From an uncultured Bacteroidota bacterium (GTDB taxonomy: Bacteria > Bacteroidota > Bacteroidia > Chitinophagales > Chitinophagaceae), in NCBI GenBank assembly GCA_946480675.1, contig CAMLKS010000046.1, positions 1 through 11,213 of the forward strand: 11,213 bases of DNA, in the 5' to 3' direction. How positions within the stretch are numbered: the stretch's first letter is position 1; every line of letters starts with the position of its first letter. Made by a program: the position numbers and the translations under genes. This document shows positions 1 to 6,948 of this stretch, in pieces. The notes below the pieces were generated by a model. That model was not told where the DNA came from. It searched no databases and saw nothing but the letters and a program-made list of their open reading frames with translations.

Positions 1-1938
1 GCTCAGGTGTGCATCTGCCTTTATACGCCTGCTGATGTCGAATTTATACGCCACATCCACATCGGTACGAAAGGCGGCAGACATGCGCATTTCATTTCTG
101 CCCGTATAGGCCGGCAGGGTTTCCAGTCCCGCAAAGCCGGGCTTCGGCACCAGGTACTGGCTTGTTTGCCCTGTGAATGGGCTGCCTGTGGCATATACTA
201 CGGTAGTGCTCACGCTCCAGCTCTTCGCTACATCATACATACCTACCAGCGATAATTGATGGCGGCGGTCGTAGCGGGCATAATATTCCTTGCCGCCATT
301 CAGCGAGTCGAACTGCCTTTGTGCTACCGACCATGTATAGCCTGCCCAGCCTGTAAAGCGGCCTGCGGTTTTGCTTACAAACAGCTCCAGTCCGTACGCA
401 CGACCTTTGCCCTGCACCAGTTCGTCTTCATACTTATCATTCATCAGCAGTATAGCGCCTTCTTTATACTCACTCAGGTGCTGCATCCATTTATAGTAGG
501 CTTCTGCGCTGATGGAAATACCGGCATCGGGTATGCTGTAGTAATAGCCAAGGCTGGCCTGGTCGCTGATGGCGGGTTTTATTTTATCGGTAGCAGGGTA
601 CCACAGGTCGGTAGGCAGCAGCAGCGATGAGCCGCTTACCATATGCAGGTACTGCACCATGCGTGCATACGATGCTTTGATGCTGCTGCGCTCGTTTATC
701 ATATAGCGCAGCCCCAGCCTAGGTTCTGCATGCAGCAATAGCTTGCCGCCCGTGCTCAAGCCGCTGATGCGCATGCCTGCTGCTACCTGCCAATTGCTGT
801 CTATCCGCAGCTCATCATTTACATATACCGCTGCTTCGTTATTGTGCAGGCGCTGCCCGTTACTATTACCAAAGCGTTCTACCAGCGGGCCATTGCTGCT
901 TACGATGTTGGGGTTGAAATAATGGTTCACCCATTGAAAACCGGCACTCAGCTTATGCCCTGCTATATGCGACAGGCGCACATCTCCATTCACACCCATA
1001 TCCCTTATCGCCGACTGCATACGTATGGTATTGCTGTTCATCTTACCATCTATAGCATAGCTAAAGCCCGAGTAGTATGCCGTTACATCGCCCGATAGTT
1101 TACTGTTTTGGCTCACATGGTTCCAGCGTGCAGACAATGTTTTATTGCCCATCTTCATGCCGCTTTGTATATCATCCTTTGCTTGTTTCTCTTCGCCATT
1201 GCTGCCATAGGTGTAGGGCTTCAGCACATCGCTGCCCGTGTAGCCGCTTATATAGAAACGGTTGCGGCTATCGGCTATGTAGTACAGCTTTGCATTCAGG
1301 TCGTGAAAGTGGTAGGGCACTGTTTTCATCACCTGGTCGATATACGTGCGCCTGCCTGCTACCATCAGCGATGCTTTGTCTTTCACCACCGGCACCTGCA
1401 CACTCGCCGATGACGATATGGTACCGATGCTCACATCGCCCCTGTATTCGCTAAGGCTAGCCTCCTTCGTACGCACATCCATTACCGATGACAGCCTGCC
1501 GCCATACTTTGCCCCAAAGCCCGACTTATACAGCTGCACATCCTTCAGCGCCGTATTGTTGAACACCGAGAAGAAACCCAGCAGGTGGCCCGCATTATAC
1601 AGCGGTGCGCCATCCAGCAGTATCAGGTTCTCATCGTTGGCACCACCGCGCACATACATGCCTATGCTGCCTTCCGTACCGCTCTTCACGCCGGGGGTCA
1701 GTTGCAGGGCCTTTACCACATCGGCCTCACCGCCTATGGCGGGGGCTTTCAGCAGCATGGCTACAGGCAGTTCCGTTTTGCCCATCTGCATGCTTTCTAC
1801 AAACTGGCGGGTATTGGTGCGGGCTTTTACCGTTACCTCGCCCAGCTGGCGGGTAGTAGCAGTGCTATCAGTAGCGGCCTGCGCCATCGCAGCGCTGCCT
1901 GTAAGGAGGATAAAAAGAAGGGGGTGTAATGCTTTCAT
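1..1938 (-). CDS. TonB-dependent outer-membrane receptor, C-terminus beyond the window
   Basis: The minus strand is open from an ATG at 1936-1938 to the left edge, giving 646 codons with no stop, so the gene is partial at its 3' end. The product starts with a signal peptide (MKALHPLLFILLTGSAAMA, then Q). Residues 32-39 (LGEVTVKA) lead into a plug domain at about 50-160, with VRGGA at 96-100, LILLDGAPLYN at 105-115 and a KYGGRLSSVMDVRT stretch near 144-157, all typical of plug domains. The rest alternates aromatic and polar residues as in a 22-strand barrel. Such receptors take up substrates across the outer membrane using TonB energy; the substrate cannot be read here. It lacks the N-terminal carboxypeptidase-like repeat domain common in SusC-type receptors, and no SusD-like partner is visible. 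Many plus-strand open frames here are shadows. The family is secure; the substrate is unknown. Confidence 0.93.
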   Translation of the reverse strand, partial: MKALHPLLFILLTGSAAMAQAATDSTATTRQLGEVTVKARTNTRQFVESMQMGKTELPVAMLLKAPAIGGEADVVKALQLTPGVKSGTEGSIGMYVRGGANDENLILLDGAPLYNAGHLLGFFSVFNNTALKDVQLYKSGFGAKYGGRLSSVMDVRTKEASLSEYRGDVSIGTISSSASVQVPVVKDKASLMVAGRRTYIDQVMKTVPYHFHDLNAKLYYIADSRNRFYISGYTGSDVLKPYTYGSNGEEKQAKDDIQSGMKMGNKTLSARWNHVSQNSKLSGDVTAYYSGFSYAIDGKMNSNTIRMQSAIRDMGVNGDVRLSHIAGHKLSAGFQWVNHYFNPNIVSSNGPLVERFGNSNGQRLHNNEAAVYVNDELRIDSNWQVAAGMRISGLSTGGKLLLHAEPRLGLRYMINERSSIKASYARMVQYLHMVSGSSLLLPTDLWYPATDKIKPAISDQASLGYYYSIPDAGISISAEAYYKWMQHLSEYKEGAILLMNDKYEDELVQGKGRAYGLELFVSKTAGRFTGWAGYTWSVAQRQFDSLNGGKEYYARYDRRHQLSLVGMYDVAKSWSVSTTVVYATGSPFTGQTSQYLVPKPGFAGLETLPAYTGRNEMRMSAAFRTDVDVAYKFDISRRIKADAHLS

Positions 1939-1965
1939 TGTTTACCGATGTACAGTGGTAAAACA

Positions 1966-1973
1966 CAAAAGCA
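1966..1973 (-). promoter_or_regulatory. Possible -7 box for the TonB receptor gene
   Basis: Read on the minus strand, this is TGCTTTTG, one mismatch from the Bacteroidota consensus TAnnTTTG, 27 bases upstream of the receptor ATG. No convincing -33 TTG lies at the usual distance, so the call is weak. A G-rich run lies just upstream on the same strand. Confidence 0.25.
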
Positions 1974-2066
1974 CCCACCCACCCCCACAGAAAAATATTT
2001 ATTTTTTCAGCGTAGGGGTAACGAGGGATGGATGCGTTTTAGGGGGATGGAGCGCGCTGTTTGCCA

Positions 2067-2096
2067 TTGTTGCACGCCCTGCTTTTGTTACCTTTG
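2067..2096 (+). promoter_or_regulatory. Bacteroidota-type promoter of the nitrilase-family gene
   Basis: A perfect TAnnTTTG box (TACCTTTG) lies at 2089-2096, with a TTG at 2067-2069 separated from it by 19 bases, close to the known -33/-7 layout of the Bacteroidota primary sigma factor. Transcription would start near 2101-2104, leaving a leader of about 10 bases before the ATG at 2113. This placement also argues against the longer upstream start at 1948. Confidence 0.55.
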
Positions 2097-2112
2097 CACA
2101 TATACACACCAT

Positions 2113-2895
2113 ATGAAAATAGCACTCGCCAGTCCTGCCTTTCCTGCTTCTTTAGAAATAGCCCTTAGCCAGGCAGCAGCACTGATACAGGAAGCCGCAC
2201 AACAGCAGGCTACCATCATTTGCTTCCCCGAAAGCTACCTTCCCGGCTATCCTAATATAGCGCAGCCAATGGGCACCTATACGCAGGATAATATGGAAGC
2301 AGCACTGGTGGCAGTATGCGAAATGGCAAGGACGAACCATATAAACGTCATCATGCCGATGGATGGTTATATAGATGGTAAGGTGTACAACCTGGCCTAC
2401 GTGATATCTGCCGCAGGAGAAGTGCTGGGTTATCAAACTAAAAACCAGCTCGACCCATCGGAAGATGCACTATGGGAGCCCGGCACACAGCACACACTTT
2501 TTGAAATAGATGGCTTAAAGTTTGGTATCACCATTTGCCACGAAGGTTTCCGCTACCCGGAATCAGTGCGATGGGCAGCCACACGTGGCGCACATATCGT
2601 GTTCCATCCGCACTTCACCGGTAGTGATGCTAGCGGTAACACCATCAGCGAATGGGGACATAAAGACAGCCCTTATTATGAAAAGGCGATGATGATGCGT
2701 GCGATGGAAAACACCATTTACTTCGCCAGTGTAAATTATAGCATGCGCTTCCCCGAATCTGCCAGCTCTCTCATAGCGCCCGATGGCAGTTGCATAGCGC
2801 ACCAGCCCTACGGCAAGCCGGGCATAGTAGTAGCCGATATAGACCCCGAGAAAGCAACGGGCCTGCTGGCCAAAAGGTTTAAAGCCATATTATAA
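2113..2895 (+). CDS. Carbon-nitrogen hydrolase (nitrilase superfamily)
   Basis: This 260-residue protein is a single-domain, cytoplasmic nitrilase-superfamily enzyme, of a kind that hydrolyses amides, carbamoyl compounds or nitriles. The catalytic Glu-Lys-Cys triad is visible: Glu40 in CFPESYLPGYP, Lys110 in YQTKNQLDP, and Cys142 in ITICHEGFRYPE. The N-terminus (MKIALASPAF) and the length match the family. The frame is open upstream to 1948, but that extension would run through the promoter box at 2089-2096 and has no family resemblance, so the ATG at 2113 is preferred. It is transcribed away from the TonB receptor and stands alone, so the neighbours do not reveal its substrate. Family membership is secure; whether it is an omega-amidase, N-carbamoyl amidase or another type cannot be decided from the motifs alone. 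Confidence 0.93.
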   Translation: MKIALASPAFPASLEIALSQAAALIQEAAQQQATIICFPESYLPGYPNIAQPMGTYTQDNMEAALVAVCEMARTNHINVIMPMDGYIDGKVYNLAYVISAAGEVLGYQTKNQLDPSEDALWEPGTQHTLFEIDGLKFGITICHEGFRYPESVRWAATRGAHIVFHPHFTGSDASGNTISEWGHKDSPYYEKAMMMRAMENTIYFASVNYSMRFPESASSLIAPDGSCIAHQPYGKPGIVVADIDPEKATGLLAKRFKAIL

Positions 2896-2899
2896 ACCG

Positions 2900-3016
2900 C
2901 TATCGCTTCACCCTTTCAAAATACTTACCGTTGAAGCGGTAGGTGATAAACTTGTTCGTCATCTTGCCAGCAACAGCAATATGCAAATCCTCATCAATGA
3001 CCTCATAAGCAGCAAA
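2900..3016 (-). pseudogene. Possible C-terminal remnant of a lost gene
   Basis: The minus strand in this gap is open for 38 codons between an in-frame TAA and a TAG at 2900-2902. It reads as a plausible protein tail, with LHIAVAGKMTNKFITYRFNG followed by a charged end (KYFERVKR). There is no start codon at a sensible place and no upstream coding continuation, so if real it is the stub of a degraded gene. Its stop lies five bases beyond the nitrilase-family stop. I do not recognise the family. It could be a chance open frame. Confidence 0.3.
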
Positions 3017-3066
3017 TTAACAAATCCTTTGTTACGCTTTGGCACATGCCTTGCTGCTTTCTGTGC

Positions 3067-3831
3067 ATGACGACACACCTCCCATCTTTCGATTACGATG
3101 CAAAAGGGCAGCAATATGCCCGCCACCGCCAAACCGACCCACGCATTGCCGCTTACGTGCATGCCGCACTGAAAGACAGCCATACGGTGCTGAACATTGG
3201 CGCCGGTGCCGGCTCTTACGAGCCTGAAGACAAGTATGTGGTAGCCGTAGAGCCATCGGCCACTATGCGCGCCCAGCGCCTGCAGCGTGGTAAGGTGCCT
3301 GCTATTATCGGCAGCGCGGGCAGCCTGCCTTTCGATGATGATGCCTTTGATGCTTCGATGGCCATCTACACCATCCACCACTGGCCCGATGCGGCTGCAG
3401 GGTTGCGCGAAATGCGCCGTGTTACCAAAGGCCCCGTGCTCATCTACACTTCCGACCCCGATGCGCTGGATGATTTTTGGAACGTACATTATTTCCCCGA
3501 AGTAGTAGCTGCCGAAAAGCGCCGCTACCCTGCTATCGATTTTATAACCCGCACCCTCGGTGGCCGTTGCGAGGTGCAGCCCGTCCCCGTACCGCTCGAT
3601 TGTGCAGATGGCTTCCAGGAGGCTTTCTATGGCCGTCCCGAAGCCTTTCTATCGCCCGAGGTGCGTGCTAACCAAAGCGCCTGGGGCTTTGTAGATGCAG
3701 CCACCGTGCAGCGCAGCGTGCAGCACCTGGCCGAAGACCTTGCCAGCGGCGCATGGGATGCCAAATATGGCCACTACCGCACGCTGCCACAAGCTACTTT
3801 CTCTATACGGTTGGTTATAGCTTATCCTTAA
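3067..3831 (+). CDS. Class I SAM-dependent methyltransferase
   Basis: This 254-residue cytoplasmic protein carries the Methyltransf_11-type fold. Motif I (VLNIGAGAGSY, residues 41-51) binds S-adenosylmethionine. An acidic residue follows the second strand (VAVEPS, Glu62). Then come AGSLPFDDDAFD (84-95) and DASMAIYTIHHWPD (95-108), the usual motif III/IV region in which the hydrophobic-HHW segment marks many small-molecule methyltransferases. The frame is open from 3046, but the second ATG at 3067 (MTTHLPSFDYDAKGQQYARHR) gives the family-like start: an 'xYDxxAxxYxxxR' opening typical of these enzymes. The C-terminal half is the substrate-binding part and gives no clue to the acceptor. The gene stands alone and is closed by a hairpin terminator just downstream. 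The family is secure; the substrate is unknown. Confidence 0.9.
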   Translation: MTTHLPSFDYDAKGQQYARHRQTDPRIAAYVHAALKDSHTVLNIGAGAGSYEPEDKYVVAVEPSATMRAQRLQRGKVPAIIGSAGSLPFDDDAFDASMAIYTIHHWPDAAAGLREMRRVTKGPVLIYTSDPDALDDFWNVHYFPEVVAAEKRRYPAIDFITRTLGGRCEVQPVPVPLDCADGFQEAFYGRPEAFLSPEVRANQSAWGFVDAATVQRSVQHLAEDLASGAWDAKYGHYRTLPQATFSIRLVIAYP

Positions 3832-3842
3832 AAGACATTTGG

Positions 3843-3867
3843 AATCCCCGCCCTGTGCGGGGATTTT
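3843..3867 (+). terminator. Intrinsic terminator after the methyltransferase; repeat copy 1
   Basis: A perfect 9-bp stem (AATCCCCGC at 3843-3851, GCGGGGATT at 3857-3865) with a 5-base loop is followed by more T residues, 11 bases past the methyltransferase stop. Nearly the same hairpin, preceded by the same AAGACATT string, recurs at 4530-4554. Confidence 0.65.
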
Positions 3868-3916
3868 GATGAATATGGATATTATATTTACGGCAATAAT
3901 TGATACACCACACGAA

Positions 3917-4456
3917 ATGACACGTTTATTATTAGCAGTAATATTATTATTACCGGCATTATGCAATGCACAAGATTTATTAAAACATCCTGATGGCACT
4001 CTGAACACTGATTGGCGCCGGCTATTCGGTCATCGCGATGATTATGGCACCAGAATAGTGGACCAACGCTTTGTAAAGCGTAATGATAGTTTATTCCTGG
4101 AAATACGGACAAATAACCGTTTTGGAGATGATGTTGTAATTAAACAGGGTAGCGAAATTTCCTTTGAACTAATAATGCATAAAGGGCAGGTAAAATCGCG
4201 TGCTACTAATATCCGCACCTTACCTTACGGGAAAAAGAATTTTTACTACCTGGCAGAATATCCTTTTACACAAACAGAACTCGATAAACTGATTCAAAAT
4301 AAGTTTGGGTACATAGACCTTGAAACCTCATTTGATAAAATTCATATAAGGGCAAACAATGAATCTATATACGATGTCAGGAGCGCCGCATCTGCTATTG
4401 TTACAGGCAGGGATATTAATGATGATGACATAAAAATTAAAACGCTGAAAAAGTAA
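3917..4456 (+). CDS. Small secreted protein of unknown function, AT-rich gene
   Basis: This 179-residue protein has a clear Sec signal peptide (MTRLLLAVILLLPALCNA, cut before Q), so it should be exported to the periplasm or beyond. The mature part is polar and rich in beta-prone stretches, with no transmembrane segment and no motif I recognise. Residues include a DYGTRIVDQRFVKRNDSLFL stretch and a lysine-rich C-terminus. The frame is open from 3839, but that extension would cross the terminator hairpin and precede the signal peptide, so the ATG at 3917 is chosen. The gene is visibly richer in A/T and in TTA/ATA/ATT codons than its neighbours and lies between two copies of a hairpin repeat, which hints at separate origin. 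The upstream sequence TATATTTA (3883-3890) is a weak -7 candidate. The product is hypothetical. Confidence 0.8.
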   Translation: MTRLLLAVILLLPALCNAQDLLKHPDGTLNTDWRRLFGHRDDYGTRIVDQRFVKRNDSLFLEIRTNNRFGDDVVIKQGSEISFELIMHKGQVKSRATNIRTLPYGKKNFYYLAEYPFTQTELDKLIQNKFGYIDLETSFDKIHIRANNESIYDVRSAASAIVTGRDINDDDIKIKTLKK

Positions 4457-4518
4457 CCATCGGCTATCGTCACTATAGCTCATAGTTACTGCCCCAGGAT
4501 AATAAGGCCGCTTATCTC

Positions 4519-4554
4519 AAGACATTGAAAAATCCCCACCCCGTGCGGGGATTT
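4519..4554. terminator. Bidirectional hairpin terminator; repeat copy 2
   Basis: A stem AAATCCCC (4530-4537) pairs with GGGGATTT (4547-4554) around a 9-base loop. It lies between two convergent genes. Read on the minus strand the stem is followed by TTTTTC, so it can end the 4568-5731 gene, and in the plus direction it follows the 3917-4456 gene. The hairpin and the preceding AAGACATTG (4519-4527) copy the arrangement at 3831-3867. Confidence 0.65.
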
Positions 4555-4567
4555 GTTATGTTAGGCA

Positions 4568-5731
4568 CTATTGGTTTTTATATGCCGCTACATGCTGCGG
4601 AAACTGTTCTTCGTAAAAAGGATAGGCAATACCGGATATGTATATCTCAAACGCATCTTCTGTACCAGATACATAAGTAGATGTGCCTTTTACAGCCGTA
4701 CCATCCGACGCCAATACCTGCATACCCGGTATATCAAAAGTACTGATGAATTTATCTTCCGCATCATCTGCACCTAACTGCACACCATGCGCGCGGCAAT
4801 AGCTTTTAAAGAACAGGTATGGTGTAGTGATGCTGTGCAGGCGCAATATTCCAAACACGACACCCATCGGCGCATCTACATGCTCCAGCGCGGTAGTGCC
4901 TATTTCTTCACCGTCCAGTAATACGCGGTAGTTCTTGGCTGCTTCGGCAGTCGGATTATCGTCTGTGGGTATTGCATCATTTTTGCTGCGTTTCAATTTC
5001 CAGTACCAATACAGCGCTCCCAATGGCAATCCTATTTCCAACCCGGTATCCAGGTAGCCTTGGTAAGAAAAACTAAAACCCAATAGTATCTTAAACATGA
5101 ATGGCTTTACCGCAAAACCGGCTATCGGTGTATAAGCTATTGTTGGAATATTTAGTATTAGTACTGCAAGATATTTCAACCACTTCCGTTTCAGGTTACT
5201 TCGCTTTATCTGGCGGATAACAATAACCATAAATACCGGCACACATAATACCAATGGTGTCAACACCCAGAATAGTATCATAGATGGCACCTGTGCTTTG
5301 AAATCTAATGTATTTATGCTGAGTATTTTTTTAGAATTATCATCGAATAATGCCTTGATGACCCCAAACTCTTTTCCATTTGAAAACTGCATCTGCAGCA
5401 TAGTAGTATGCGGTGGCAACTCTTTGTTTTTATCTGTAGAAAATTTCTTCTCTGCCACCATAAGTGTATAATCCAGCTTATCGCCCCAGTTCTCCACTAT
5501 TATTTTTCGCCAGGTGGGTAGGTTCCGTTTTATCTCTTCAGCATTGGCATTTACCATTAGCGGATGTTCCATTGCCATCATACTAATGCAGGAATCATAC
5601 TGTTCAAGTACCAGCGATTCCATAAATGCCTTGGTCGTATCCTTGTACTCCATGGCATTGTTAAAGAAACGGCATCCTGAAAACAGGATAACAATAAACA
5701 GGGCACAGGCTGAAAGGCGAAGTCTTGACAT
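4568..5731 (-). CDS. Multi-pass membrane lipoprotein of unknown function
   Basis: This 387-residue protein begins with a lipoprotein signal (lipobox LFSGC, Cys20). Residues 25-145 form a soluble domain with a pattern seen in NTF2-like, DUF3887-type lipoprotein domains (my inference from the 'YDSCISMM...VLQM-FSNG' style, not a firm match). Hydrophobic segments at about 151-173, 186-206, 210-224 and 230-246 form a membrane block. A separate C-terminal domain (about 267-387) starts with YRVLLDGEEIGTTALEHVDA and ends with ISGIAYPFYEEQFPQHVAAY. The mix of lipidated N-terminus, several membrane helices and a soluble C-terminal domain is unusual. No neighbour suggests a role. It converges on the AT-rich gene across a shared hairpin. 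The reading frame is secure; the function is unknown. Confidence 0.85.
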   Translation of the reverse strand: MSRLRLSACALFIVILFSGCRFFNNAMEYKDTTKAFMESLVLEQYDSCISMMAMEHPLMVNANAEEIKRNLPTWRKIIVENWGDKLDYTLMVAEKKFSTDKNKELPPHTTMLQMQFSNGKEFGVIKALFDDNSKKILSINTLDFKAQVPSMILFWVLTPLVLCVPVFMVIVIRQIKRSNLKRKWLKYLAVLILNIPTIAYTPIAGFAVKPFMFKILLGFSFSYQGYLDTGLEIGLPLGALYWYWKLKRSKNDAIPTDDNPTAEAAKNYRVLLDGEEIGTTALEHVDAPMGVVFGILRLHSITTPYLFFKSYCRAHGVQLGADDAEDKFISTFDIPGMQVLASDGTAVKGTSTYVSGTEDAFEIYISGIAYPFYEEQFPQHVAAYKNQ

Positions 5732-5858
5732 GTATGGATTATATATTTTCAGGGCTTAAACTAATAAAAAGAGTTATCCCTTCCAATCACGGGAAAGCCA
5801 CCGTCATTCTGAACACAAAAAGCAGCCATTTGGATACTTCTGCTGTTCTTACTCATCG

Positions 5859-5866
5859 CACCTTTG
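5859..5866 (+). promoter_or_regulatory. Possible -7 box of the aldo/keto reductase gene
   Basis: CACCTTTG has one mismatch to TAnnTTTG and lies 20 bases upstream of the ATG at 5887, at a position that fits a short leader. A TTTG at 5829-5832 is too far upstream for the usual spacing, so the -33 part is not convincing. Confidence 0.35.
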
Positions 5867-5886
5867 TCTTCTAAAAACAATAAACG

Positions 5887-6888
5887 ATGAAACAGGTACA
5901 ATTAGGCAGGCAGGGGCTCACCATACCACAGGTAGGGCTGGGTTGCATGGGTATGACAACAATTGGTGGCAGTGATATTTATGGCAAGGCCGATGAGCAG
6001 GAAGCCATCGCTACCATACACCGCTCGCTGGAACTGGGTGGAAATTTTTTAGATACAGCTGACCTCTATGGTCCGCTGCTGAATGAAAGGCTGATAGCAA
6101 AAGCAATAAAAGGCAACCGCGATGCCTATACCATCGCTACAAAATTTGGTTTTGAAATAGGCGATGATGAACAACTGACATGGCAGATAAACGGGAAGAA
6201 AGAATATGTAAAGAAAGCAGCCGAACGCTCACTGAAAAACCTCGGCACCGACTACATAGACCTTTACTACCTGCACCGCCTCGATTTCAATACACCTATT
6301 GAAGAGACCGTAGCCGCTATGGCCGAACTGGTGAAGGAAGGCAAGGTGCGCTACATAGGCCTTTCAGAAGTATCTGCCGAAACCATCCGTAAGGCACATG
6401 CCGTACACCCGCTTACCGCGGTGCAAACAGAGTATTCACTGTTTGAAAGAAGTATAGAAGAAGCCGGCATCATTAATACTATGCAGGAGCTGGGCATCGG
6501 GCTGATAGCCTACTCGCCACTGGGCCGTGGTTTCCTTTCGGGCAATATTAAGAACCCCGATGATTTTGCTGCCGATGATTTCCGCAGGGATATTCCCCGC
6601 TTCCAGGGCGAACAGTTTTATAAGAATATAGAATTGGTGAACGAGATACAGGCAATGGCTACAGAAAAAGGTGTTACCCCTTCTCAACTGGCCATAGCAT
6701 GGGTACTGGCTAAAGGCCACACCCCAATACCGGGCACCAAGCGAGTAAAGTATGTGGAGCAGAACATAGCCGCCGCCGATATACTACTAAGCGATGCCGA
6801 TATGCAGCGCCTGGAAAGCATTGTGCCGCTGGGCACCCAAACCGGCGACCGCTATGCTGCCGCCATCATGCAAACAATAGACCAATAA
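5887..6888 (+). CDS. Aldo/keto reductase
   Basis: This 333-residue cytoplasmic enzyme of the aldo/keto reductase superfamily reduces aldehydes or ketones with NADPH on an eight-stranded beta/alpha barrel. The catalytic tetrad is visible: Asp56 and Tyr61 (NFLDTADLYG), Lys86 (IATKFG) and His130 (YYLHRLD). Near the C-terminus, IPGTKRVKYVEQN is the conserved coenzyme-phosphate binding segment. The N-terminus (LGRQGLTIPQVGLGCMGMT) and length are typical of the AKR families close to YakC and plant perakine reductase. No Shine-Dalgarno motif precedes the ATG, as is usual in Bacteroidota. An AraC regulator follows 60 bases downstream on the same strand, and such regulators often control a neighbouring reductase. 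Substrate is not predictable. Confidence 0.95.
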   Translation: MKQVQLGRQGLTIPQVGLGCMGMTTIGGSDIYGKADEQEAIATIHRSLELGGNFLDTADLYGPLLNERLIAKAIKGNRDAYTIATKFGFEIGDDEQLTWQINGKKEYVKKAAERSLKNLGTDYIDLYYLHRLDFNTPIEETVAAMAELVKEGKVRYIGLSEVSAETIRKAHAVHPLTAVQTEYSLFERSIEEAGIINTMQELGIGLIAYSPLGRGFLSGNIKNPDDFAADDFRRDIPRFQGEQFYKNIELVNEIQAMATEKGVTPSQLAIAWVLAKGHTPIPGTKRVKYVEQNIAAADILLSDADMQRLESIVPLGTQTGDRYAAAIMQTIDQ

Positions 6889-6897
6889 TAAAAGCAT

Positions 6898-6928
6898 ATA
6901 GCAAGTAGTGGCACACACTACTTGCTAT
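6898..6928 (+). terminator. Perfect 13-bp inverted repeat between reductase and regulator
   Basis: ATAGCAAGTAGTG (6898-6910) and CACTACTTGCTAT (6916-6928) pair perfectly around a 5-base loop, 10 bases after the reductase stop. The tail (TACTGTAATTTTG) is only partly T-rich, so it is a moderate terminator candidate. Because it lies directly upstream of the AraC gene, it could also be an operator for that regulator or another protein. Confidence 0.6.
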
Positions 6929-6933
6929 TACTG

Positions 6934-6941
6934 TAATTTTG
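6934..6941 (+). promoter_or_regulatory. Possible -7 box immediately before the AraC gene
   Basis: TAATTTTG fits TAnnTTTG exactly and ends 8 bases before the GTG start, so transcription from it would begin at or next to the start codon. No TTG is found about 19-21 bases upstream; that position falls inside the inverted repeat. The match may instead be the T-rich tail of a terminator. Confidence 0.35.
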
Positions 6942-6948
6942 AAAAACA

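Noticed and set aside
1948..2112. N-terminal extension of the nitrilase-family protein
   Set aside because: It would run through the TACCTTTG promoter box and does not resemble the family; the ATG at 2113 gives the typical start.
7..2116. Many plus-strand open frames of 82-256 codons across the first 2 kb
   Set aside because: They lie antisense to a continuous 646-codon minus-strand frame with clear TonB-receptor plug motifs and have no signal peptides or family motifs.
2896..2940. ACCGCT and AGCGGT as a hairpin after the nitrilase-family gene
   Set aside because: The 6-bp arms are 33 bases apart and no T tail follows.
2959..3489. Minus-strand frame of 176 codons
   Set aside because: It is antisense to the methyltransferase motif region and has no domain of its own.
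3839..3916. Upstream start for the AT-rich secreted protein
   Set aside because: The extension would translate the terminator hairpin and hide the signal peptide.
5803..5813. The string GTCATTCTGAA in the gap before the reductase, like the start of a dispersed repeat I recall from this phylum
   Set aside because: Only a dozen bases match and no palindrome or second copy is present in the window.
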